From Deltaproteobacteria bacterium (GTDB lineage: Bacteria; Myxococcota_A; UBA9160; SZUA-336), in assembly GCA_029261925.1 (NCBI GenBank), contig JAJDAJ010000109.1:1-50205 (forward strand): 50,205 bases of DNA, read 5' to 3'. This document shows, piece after piece, positions 9,301 through 15,567 of the stretch; positions within the stretch are counted from its first letter, which is position 1, and each line of letters starts with the position of its first letter. The notes under the pieces are model-generated. The model was not told the origin of the DNA and searched no databases. It worked only from the letters and a program-made list of their open reading frames with translations. The position numbers and the translations under genes are program-made.

Positions 9301-12300
9301 CCGGCCAGAGGCGCGTGCAGGCCCTGCAGCAGCTCGCCGAGCGCACCGAGAACGCCGCCGAGGCGCGGCTCGCGCGCCTCGAGCTCGTCACCCTCTTCTG
9401 TGACGGGGACGCGGAGGTCCGCGACACCGCGGCCGCCATCGAGGTGCTGCAGCACCTGCTGGAGCGCGATCCCGACGACGGCGAGGCCTTCGACCGGCTG
9501 GCCGCGCTGCTCGCCGACGGGCAGCACCCCGGAGCGCTGATCGAGCTGCTCCGCACGCGCCTGGAGGCCAGCGACGAGCGCCCCGCGGAGCAGCGCGCCC
9601 TGGCGCTGCGCCTCGCGCGGATGCACCTTGCGGCCGGCGAGCCGCGACAGGCACTCGGGCTTCTCGACCGCTGGCTCCCGTCGAGCGCACCCGACGAGCC
9701 GGTCGACGAGCTGCGCCACCAGGCGCTGCGCAGGGCCGGCGAGCATGACGCACTGCGCGAGCTCTGCGAGACCCGCGCCAGCACCGACCCGGGCAGCGGC
9801 TCCTCGCTGTGGGCACGCCGCTGGCTGGCGGCGCTGCACGACGCGGGTGCGTCCACGACCGATCGCCTGCGCGCGCTCGAGACCCTGCTGCGCCACGACC
9901 GGAGCGACCCCGCGCTGCACGCCGAGCGCGTCGCTCTGGTGCGCGCCGGTGACGATCCCCACGCGCGGGTCGAGGCCCTCGAGGTGGCCCTCGAGGCCGA
10001 TGCCGGCGGTGCGCGAAGCGCGGCGTGGACGCGCGAGCTCATCGATCTGCTCGCGGGCCCCCTGGACCGGCCCGAGCTCGCCCTGCGGCGGATCGAGATG
10101 CTCGCCGCCGACGATGCCGAGCTGACGCTGCGCGGTGCCGGCCTGGCGGCCCGGCTGGGCGACGCCGATCGCGAGGCCGACCTGCTGCGGCCGCTGGCGC
10201 TGCCGGCCGACGCGCCCGCCCGCCATGTGCGCCGCTGCGCCGAGGCACTGCTTCGGGGCGGACGCGAGGACGAGGCCGAGCCCCTGCTCTGGCGCGCCCT
10301 GGAGCACGCGCCGGGCGACGCCGCGCTGCTCGACGCGCTCGAGCCCCGGGTGCGCGCGCGCGAGGATCGCGGAGCCCTCCTGGGGCTGCTCGAGGCGCGC
10401 TGGTCGGCCGCGGACGCGGCGGCCCGGCCCGGTCTTGCGCGCGAGGCCTGCGAGCTCGCCGATGGTCTCGAGCAGGCCGACGCCCGCCTGAGCTGGCTGC
10501 GCCGCCTGGGCGAGGTCGACGCTCACGACGCGCAGACCCTGGGTCGCTGGATCGACCTGGAGCGCGCGCGCGGCGATCGCGCGGGCCGCCTCGCGGCCCT
10601 GGCACACGTCGAGCGCTTCCCCGACGCGCCGGCACGCGCGGACTGGCTGGCCGAGCGCGCCGACGTGCTCTCGGCCGCCGGGCAGACCGCGCTCGCCGCC
10701 GACGCCTGGCGCGCGGCGATCGAGGCCTCGCCGCGCCCGCCTGTCGAGTGGCTCGGCGTGCTGGAGCAGCTCTGCGACCGGCTCGGCGCCCGCAGCGAGC
10801 GCATCGACCTGCTGCGCGAGCTCGCGAGCCGCGTCGAGCTGCCGCTGGCCGAGCGCGAGGCCCACGCCGAGCGGGCCATCGAGCTGCTCGCCTCCGACCC
10901 GGCCTGTCGCGAGGAGGCCGCCCTCGAGCTCGCACGGCTGCTGGGGGACTCCGACGATCCGCTCGACCCCGAGCAGGACGCGCGCGAGCGCCACCTGATG
11001 GATCTCTACCTCGAGCTCGGGCGCGACACCGAGTGGTGTCAGGTGGCCGAGCGCCGGCTGGCCCGCGAGGACCTCCCGCAGCGCGCCGCACTGGAGCGCG
11101 CGCTCGCGCGGCGTCAGACGCGTCCCCTGGCGGACCGGCCCGCCGCGATCCAGAGCTGGGAGCGCGTGCTGGCCGGTGCCCCGGGCGACGCGGAGGCACT
11201 CGCCGCACTCTCGGAGCTGCTGAGGGCACCGGGCCGCGAGCCGCGCCTTTCCGAGGTGCTCGAGCTGCGCGCCACCGCGAGTGCGGGCGCCGACGCCGCG
11301 GCCGCCTGGCTCGAGGCGGCCCGGGTGCGCTGGAATTCGCTGGGTGACGCGGCCGCGGCCCTCGACGACGTGGATCGCGCGCTCGAGCTGGATCCCGAGC
11401 TTCGCGGCGCGCACGACCTGCGCGCCGAGCTGTGCTGGCGCGCGGGTCGCCCCGTCGACGAGGCGGCCTCCCTGCGCAGCCTGCTCGGGGCCGACCCGGC
11501 CGGGCCGCACGCCGCGCGGCAGTGGATGCGCCTGGCCCGGCTCACCCTCGAGATCGACGGTCGCGCCGACGAGGCGCTGGCGCTGGCACGGCGAGCGCGC
11601 CGCCTGGCGCCGGCCGATCCGGAGCTGGAGCGCGAGGCCGCGCCGATCCTGGAGGCTGCGGCCGCGTGGGCCGAGGCACTCGAGCTGCTGCACGAGCGCG
11701 CCGCGAGCGCCGGCGACGAGCAGCTGCCGGAGCTGCTGCGGCGGATCTCCGAGATCGCGTGGGACGAGTGCCACGACGCGAGCGCCGCCGACGAGGCGCT
11801 GGAGGCGCTGGCCGAGATCGATGCGCTAGACGGCTCCGACCACGCGCGCTGGGCAGAGGTGCGCGACGCCCTCGGCGATACCGGCGGAGCGCTGCGCGAG
11901 CGTCGCGCTGCCCTCGAGAGCGCGGGCAGCGCCGCACCCGCCACCGAATGGCTCGCGCTGGCCCGGGCCCTGACCTCCACCCGGACCGACGCCATCGACG
12001 ACGACGAGCTGGCCACGGCGCGCGAGGCCTGTGATCGCGCGGTGTCGATCGACCCCGGCTGTCTCGAGGCGCTCGAGCTGCGCGCCGACCTGCTCGCGGA
12101 GCTCGATGCCCCCGGGTCCGAGCTCGAGGACCGGCTCCGGATCGCCGAGATGCACGCGAGCGGCGAGCCCAGCGCGCGCGCCTGGTCGCGCGCGGCCGAG
12201 CTCGCACAGCACGCGCTCGGCGACGCCGCGCGCGCCTGGATGCTGCACCGCAGCGCGCTCAAGGCGTGCGCGGACTGGGTGCCCTCGCTGCTGGGCGCCG

Positions 12301-14138
12301 GGCGGATCGCGCTCGAGCGCGGGGACTGGGCGGAGGCCGAGGAGCTGCTCGGTGCTGCCTGCGCGCGGCTGCCCGCGGACGGCCCCGACGCGCTGTCGCG
12401 CGTCGCGCACGAGGCGGCGCGCGCGGCCGAGGCAGGGGGCCGCAACAGCGAGGCGTTCACTCACCTCGAGCGGGGCCTGAGCGGCGATCCCCACGACCCC
12501 GAGCTGCTCGAGGCCCTGGCCACGCTCGCGCTGCGCACGGGCGCACACGGGCGCGCGATCGAGTGCCTGGAGCGACGCCTCGAGGACGCCTCCCTGGTCG
12601 GCGCAGCGCGTGCCGAGATCCTGGTGCGCCTGGCCCAGGCCACCGAGGGCGACGCGCAGCTCGAGCGGGCGAGCGCGGCACTGATCGAGGCGCTGGAGCT
12701 GGTGCCCGACGACGAGGTCCGCCGCGCGCGCCTGGTCGACCTGCTCGAGCGCAAGGGCGAACCCGCGCGCGCGCTCGAGCAGCTGGACGCGTGGATGGCG
12801 TTCGCGCCGCACGAGGACGTGGCGCGGCTCCAGGTCCGGGCCGCGCGCATGGCGCTCGACGCGGGAGATCGAGAGGACGCGCGGCGCCGGCTGGAGCAGA
12901 CGACGCAGCACTCCGATGCTCCGGGTGCGGCCTGGTGCGAGCTCGCGGAGCTGGTGCTGGGAGACGGCGACGCGACCGAAGTGCTGCACGTCCTGGACCG
13001 CGCGCGCGAGGCCGGCGTGTCCGGCCCCGACGCCGCCGCCCTGGCCTGGATGCGGTCGCGGGCGCTGGTCGAGATGGGGCGCACGCGCGACGCGACGGCC
13101 GCCGCGCGCGAGGCCCTCGGTCTCGATCCCGCGCGCATCGAGGCCGCCCGCATGCTCGCCGCGAACCTCGGACACGTCGACGACTGGGCAGCCGCCGCCG
13201 AGCAGATCGAGCGCGCGCTCGAAGTGTCGCGGCCCGAGCCCGCCATCGAGGCCGAGCTCTGGGAGTCGCTGGGTCGGGCGTACGCGGGTCCGCTCGAGGA
13301 CATCGAGCGGGCGCAGCGCTGCTACCGGCGCGCGCTGGACGCGAACCCCCGCCGCTCGTCCGCGCGCGAGGCCCTCGCCGACATCGCGGCGTTCGATCCC
13401 GGCCACCACGCCGAGGCGATCGAGCTTCACCGCAGCCTGCTCGAGGACTTCCCCGCGCGGCCCGGCTCGTGGCGATCGCTGGCCCGCATCGCGGACCACT
13501 GGAGCCGCGAGGCGGCGATCCGCGGCTGTTCGCGCGTGCTCGAGGCGCTCGGGGCCGACCTCGACCCCAGCAACACACCCGCTTCGGGGCCCATGCCGGT
13601 GGATACCGCCCCGGCCTCGAGCCCTGCGCTGCTGGCTGCCGACGAGATCCTGCGCGCCCTGGCCGAGGCCGACCAGCTGCCGAGCCCCGGACCCGAGCGC
13701 CGCTTCGAGGACGCGCCGGGACCGCTGCGTCGCGAGATCATCGCCCTGGCCGGGGCGGCCTGGGACCTCGATGACGACGACGTGCGCGCCGTCTGGCGCG
13801 GCGCGATCGACCGCAGCGCCGACGAGACCCTGCAGCGCCGCGCGCGCCGGCGCGTGCGGCGCGCGATCGACGCCGCCGACGCCGAGCAGCTCGCGGCGCT
13901 CGCGCCGGCAGACTGGCGCGCCGACGTGGCGGGGCGCGCCGCGGCCCAGGTGCTCGCGAGCGGCGAGGTGGAGCTGCGCGAGCTGCTGCTGGCCCTGCTC
14001 GGCTGCTGGCCCGATACTCGCCAGCTCGACCTGCGCAACGGTGGCGAGCTCGCGGCCGCGATCCAGGCCTGTGCCCCGGCCCGCGCCCTGATGCTGCGCG
14101 TGGTCGACGGGACCATCCAGGCCCTCGGCCTGACCTGA
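6375..14138 (+). CDS. Giant tetratricopeptide-repeat protein (about 2,590 residues)
   Basis: One uninterrupted frame encodes an all-helical solenoid. Nearly the whole length is degenerate TPR units, recognisable by repeated patterns such as RALELDP, RALELAPEHGPA, ALELVPDD and AREALGLDPARIEAARML; the size allows several dozen repeats. There is no signal peptide or membrane segment, so it is probably cytoplasmic. The last 200 residues, after a proline- and serine-rich linker near 2,395-2,420, do not fit the repeat pattern and may be a separate domain. Composition is extreme in Ala, Leu, Arg, Glu and Asp. I chose the ATG at 6375; an in-frame GTG lies at 6369. It is divergent from ntrYX. Such proteins usually serve as protein-interaction scaffolds; the specific role is unknown. 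Confidence 0.85.
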   Translation: MSQDVPVLLSDPVQDKRIQRLLDQFAVDPADTPAFETLEEHLFLSGAWSRLAGVYECRLSAFPEADPHALDVRLRLAEVLMTRLEDPPAARRRLEEVLQIEPRSPRALAALRRLLAAGGDAGGALQISEMEEALQLGSAERAALLAETGALWLELGDREEAERRFREGVELDPRCDAAARGFAALAEADGRVAEAVAIHERRARELAGSARADVLEHVAQLVEDEAPGRARELLHAVVREFPERRPALERLIGLERDAGESKRVDGLQRTLWRCLRDDEERMQLALEAATGQLADGGDAEAALHWIQQAHELRPDSLRVQELRARVCRRAGQSEGLLDALERLVRLSSAADAGLHMLEIAALHDRAGRSDEAADWLRQRLAVLPDDEEALALLDRCLARSAAHPERAQVLERRAALTSGSARVDILADLGALHAEHLDDPDAAEQAYRRALELAPEHGPAGESLAALLRAAGRDAELAELLDTRLATLQGDARIQLACQLGDLHLDALGDAAAAAAAFRLALDSDPTAADALAGLQRVAQSTGDAALRIEVCERRLRLTHEPAARGALLAELGETARAAGDLPRARAALRERADLEPELPAAWIACAELARAAGDARGEASALDRLAEVLGDAPARRALVLVRRGEVALEGADDDPIDAAIEAWSGAAALATSDALWDRLADLYRRSDRTAELVDALRARLEAPAAGPEQRPLRLELARTLSDLGRCDEAVEALRPALDADPGDAEIGDALEELLTRSGDAEARAELLGTRLARERETDARRALAERLAELLLDRLDRPDDAVSVLRELADPSRDDSLEKLFDLALSAADMGAERISWLASCEVHLEGPRRVALLLELARLRDAAGDPSGAIDALQRAQRDAGPRDVEAIRTRLLDLLRRHGDPAQQVAYLDQVLEQQALAPGARAALRIERARLLAEDLDRPQDALDDLERAQRDAPVGPAELHLVASLAARTGAGQRRVQALQQLAERTENAAEARLARLELVTLFCDGDAEVRDTAAAIEVLQHLLERDPDDGEAFDRLAALLADGQHPGALIELLRTRLEASDERPAEQRALALRLARMHLAAGEPRQALGLLDRWLPSSAPDEPVDELRHQALRRAGEHDALRELCETRASTDPGSGSSLWARRWLAALHDAGASTTDRLRALETLLRHDRSDPALHAERVALVRAGDDPHARVEALEVALEADAGGARSAAWTRELIDLLAGPLDRPELALRRIEMLAADDAELTLRGAGLAARLGDADREADLLRPLALPADAPARHVRRCAEALLRGGREDEAEPLLWRALEHAPGDAALLDALEPRVRAREDRGALLGLLEARWSAADAAARPGLAREACELADGLEQADARLSWLRRLGEVDAHDAQTLGRWIDLERARGDRAGRLAALAHVERFPDAPARADWLAERADVLSAAGQTALAADAWRAAIEASPRPPVEWLGVLEQLCDRLGARSERIDLLRELASRVELPLAEREAHAERAIELLASDPACREEAALELARLLGDSDDPLDPEQDARERHLMDLYLELGRDTEWCQVAERRLAREDLPQRAALERALARRQTRPLADRPAAIQSWERVLAGAPGDAEALAALSELLRAPGREPRLSEVLELRATASAGADAAAAWLEAARVRWNSLGDAAAALDDVDRALELDPELRGAHDLRAELCWRAGRPVDEAASLRSLLGADPAGPHAARQWMRLARLTLEIDGRADEALALARRARRLAPADPELEREAAPILEAAAAWAEALELLHERAASAGDEQLPELLRRISEIAWDECHDASAADEALEALAEIDALDGSDHARWAEVRDALGDTGGALRERRAALESAGSAAPATEWLALARALTSTRTDAIDDDELATAREACDRAVSIDPGCLEALELRADLLAELDAPGSELEDRLRIAEMHASGEPSARAWSRAAELAQHALGDAARAWMLHRSALKACADWVPSLLGAGRIALERGDWAEAEELLGAACARLPADGPDALSRVAHEAARAAEAGGRNSEAFTHLERGLSGDPHDPELLEALATLALRTGAHGRAIECLERRLEDASLVGAARAEILVRLAQATEGDAQLERASAALIEALELVPDDEVRRARLVDLLERKGEPARALEQLDAWMAFAPHEDVARLQVRAARMALDAGDREDARRRLEQTTQHSDAPGAAWCELAELVLGDGDATEVLHVLDRAREAGVSGPDAAALAWMRSRALVEMGRTRDATAAAREALGLDPARIEAARMLAANLGHVDDWAAAAEQIERALEVSRPEPAIEAELWESLGRAYAGPLEDIERAQRCYRRALDANPRRSSAREALADIAAFDPGHHAEAIELHRSLLEDFPARPGSWRSLARIADHWSREAAIRGCSRVLEALGADLDPSNTPASGPMPVDTAPASSPALLAADEILRALAEADQLPSPGPERRFEDAPGPLRREIIALAGAAWDLDDDDVRAVWRGAIDRSADETLQRRARRRVRRAIDAADAEQLAALAPADWRADVAGRAAAQVLASGEVELRELLLALLGCWPDTRQLDLRNGGELAAAIQACAPARALMLRVVDGTIQALGLT

Positions 14139-14205
14139 GCGCGGCGCAGCGCCGGACCGTCGCACGGGGAGAGGGCCGGCCGGGCCGGCTCAGCTGGATC
14201 CGTAG

Positions 14206-14223
14206 CGCGGCGCGCGCGCCGCG
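14206..14223. terminator. 18-bp palindrome between convergent genes
   Basis: CGCGGCGCGCGCGCCGCG is perfectly self-complementary and lies in the 92-base gap between the stops of the TPR gene and lpxC, where a bidirectional terminator would be expected. There is no U tract, so it may act only as an RNA 3'-end hairpin or with Rho. The alternating CG core could also adopt Z-DNA. Confidence 0.35.
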
Positions 14224-14230
14224 GCGCAGC

Positions 14231-15193
14231 TCAGCCCGCGGGCCGCAGACCCGGCAGGCGGGCGCGGAGCGGCTCGCCGGGCACGGCGACGGACTCGCCG
14301 GGCACCTCGACGGTCCAGCAGCCGGGGTTCGCCCGGATCTCCGCGACCAGCGCGTGATGCAGGGCGTGGCCGCTGCGCACGGCCTTCACATGCCCCTGCA
14401 GCGGAAGCCCCAGCAGCGCCAGGTCGCCGATCAGATCAACCAGCTTGTGGCGGCCGAACTCGTCGGGGAAGCGCAGTCCCTCGCGGTTCATGATGCGCTC
14501 GTCGTCGAGCACGATCGCGTTGTGCAGCGAGCCGCCCAGCGCCAGCCCCACCGACTGCAGCTGCTGCACGTCCTTCAGGAAGCCGAAGGTGCGCGCCGGC
14601 GCGATCTCGCGCGCGAACATCCGCGGCGTGACGCGGATCCCCCCCAGCACCTGGCGTCCGATCGCCGGGTGGGGATAGTCGATCTCGACCGAGAGCTTGA
14701 AGTCGCGCGACGGCGTCACCCGGGCCCAGCGGTTCCCGTCGCGTACCTCGATGGGCTTGCGGATGACCAGGCGGCGGCGCATGCGCCGCTGCGGCCGCAG
14801 GCCAGCCTGGGTGATCAGGTAGACGAACGGGGCCGCGCTCCCGTCCATGATCGGCACCTCGGGCCCGTCGACCTCGATGGTGCAGTTGTCGACGCCCATG
14901 CCACGCAGAGCGGCCAGCAGGTGCTCGATGGTGGCCAGGGTCTCTCCCTGGCTGCCCAGGGTGGTCGCCAGGGTCGTGTTCACGACCCACTCGGCCCGCG
15001 CCGGGAAGCGCACCTCCGTGCCGGTGTCCGTGCGCACGAAGAGCACGCCCGTTCCGGCGGCGGCGGGACGCAGCACCAGGTCCACGGGGCGACCGCTGTG
15101 CAGGCCGATGCCCCGGCAGTGAACCGGGTTCGCCAGCGTTTGTTCCACCCCTCCGAGCACTTCGATCCCTCTGGTCTCCCGCACGCTGAGCAC
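14231..15193 (-). CDS. lpxC: UDP-3-O-acyl-N-acetylglucosamine deacetylase LpxC
   Basis: Zinc enzyme for the committed step of lipid A synthesis, so the organism should make lipopolysaccharide. The 320-residue frame has the full signature: GIGLHSG, zinc-ligand H91 in TIEHLLAALRGMG, the catalytic region VPIMDGSAAPFVYLI, later zinc ligands in RHKLVDLIGDLALLG, and the terminal catalytic histidine in SGHALHHALV. The GTG at 15193 gives about 15 extra residues compared with LpxC proteins that begin near EQTLANPVHCRGIG; in-frame GTGs at 15184 and just before EQTLAN are alternatives. A consensus sigma-54 promoter lies upstream with predicted transcription start near 15236, which is unusual for lpxC. 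Confidence 0.95.
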   Translation of the reverse strand: MLSVRETRGIEVLGGVEQTLANPVHCRGIGLHSGRPVDLVLRPAAAGTGVLFVRTDTGTEVRFPARAEWVVNTTLATTLGSQGETLATIEHLLAALRGMGVDNCTIEVDGPEVPIMDGSAAPFVYLITQAGLRPQRRMRRRLVIRKPIEVRDGNRWARVTPSRDFKLSVEIDYPHPAIGRQVLGGIRVTPRMFAREIAPARTFGFLKDVQQLQSVGLALGGSLHNAIVLDDERIMNREGLRFPDEFGRHKLVDLIGDLALLGLPLQGHVKAVRSGHALHHALVAEIRANPGCWTVEVPGESVAVPGEPLRARLPGLRPAG

Positions 15194-15246
15194 CCCCCAC
15201 CGACCGGGCCTGGGAGGACTGGGCCCGACCGGCGCTGGGGAGACAG

Positions 15247-15262
15247 AGCAACTTGCGTGCCA
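15247..15262 (-). promoter_or_regulatory. Sigma-54 (-24/-12) promoter upstream of lpxC
   Basis: Read on the minus strand, TGGCACGCAAGTTGCT matches the sigma-54 consensus TGGCACG-N4-TTGC(A/T) at every defined position, with exactly ten bases between the GG and GC dinucleotides. Transcription would start near 15236, leaving a leader of about 40 bases before the lpxC GTG at 15193. It lies in intergenic DNA and in the right orientation. Confidence 0.75.
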
Positions 15263-15354
15263 GCTCGCTGCCGCTGGCCTGCGAATGCGCGCGGAGAGGG
15301 TAAAGCACTGTCACCACGCAGACTTTCGCGTCAGCGTCGGCCGCGGCGGCAGAC

Positions 15355-15370
15355 TGTGATGCGCATCACT
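15355..15370. promoter_or_regulatory. Perfect palindromic operator, CRP-like or sigma-54 enhancer
   Basis: The 14-base core GTGATGCGCATCAC (15356-15369) is perfectly self-complementary, and its flanks extend it to TGTGA-N6-TCACT, one base off the Crp-type half-site pattern. It is centred about 127 bases upstream of the predicted lpxC start, within the usual range for enhancer sites used by sigma-54 activators. A looser relative, GTGA-N8-TCAC, lies at 15415-15430. Confidence 0.55.
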
Positions 15371-15414
15371 GAGGGGGCCTGCCCGCGCCCCTGTAGTGAC
15401 GTTTCGATTACGGC

Positions 15415-15430
15415 GTGACACCCGCATCAC
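15415..15430. promoter_or_regulatory. Second, imperfect GTGA...TCAC site
   Basis: GTGACACCCGCATCAC has the same half-sites as the palindrome at 15355-15370 but with eight bases between them instead of six. It lies 60 bases further from lpxC, about 187 bases upstream of the predicted start, and could be a weaker or degenerate copy of the same operator. Confidence 0.3.
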
Positions 15431-15520
15431 GACGGATTCCCGTCACGTCGCCGGCTCGCCGACGCCACCAGGGCAAGCCCGGGCCCCGCTGGAGGGGACC
15501 CCGGGAAGCCCATGGGACGT

Positions 15521-15551
15521 GGGACCCGGGTCCCGGGTCGTCCCGGGTCCC
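15521..15551 (-). terminator. GC-rich hairpin after the TPR-kinase gene
   Basis: GGGACCCGGG pairs with CCCGGGTCCC across an 11-base loop, beginning 17 bases after the kinase stop codon. Nested GGGTCCCGGGT repeats offer alternative pairings. No T tract follows, so this is a terminator-like structure rather than a classic intrinsic terminator. Confidence 0.45.
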
Positions 15552-15567
15552 GGGTGCAGCCGGCCAG

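Larger units (their letters stand above)
15194..15567. other. Intergenic regulatory region between the TPR-kinase gene and lpxC
   Basis: This 374-base stretch holds no credible coding sequence. It contains the lpxC sigma-54 promoter, two GTGA...TCAC inverted repeats, and at its far end a strong GC hairpin that probably terminates the upstream kinase gene. The length and content fit an enhancer-dependent promoter region. Confidence 0.6.

Noticed and set aside
8169..11774. Long minus-strand frame (1,201 codons) opposite the giant TPR gene, with similar frames at 6352-9246 and 11826-14165
   Set aside because: Composition is Arg, Ala, Gly and Leu low complexity with no motif. Very GC-rich DNA keeps antisense frames open; the plus frame has clear TPR patterns.
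14206..14223. CRISPR or other repeat array
   Set aside because: Short GC palindromes recur in several gaps but are not spaced repeats; no direct-repeat array exists.
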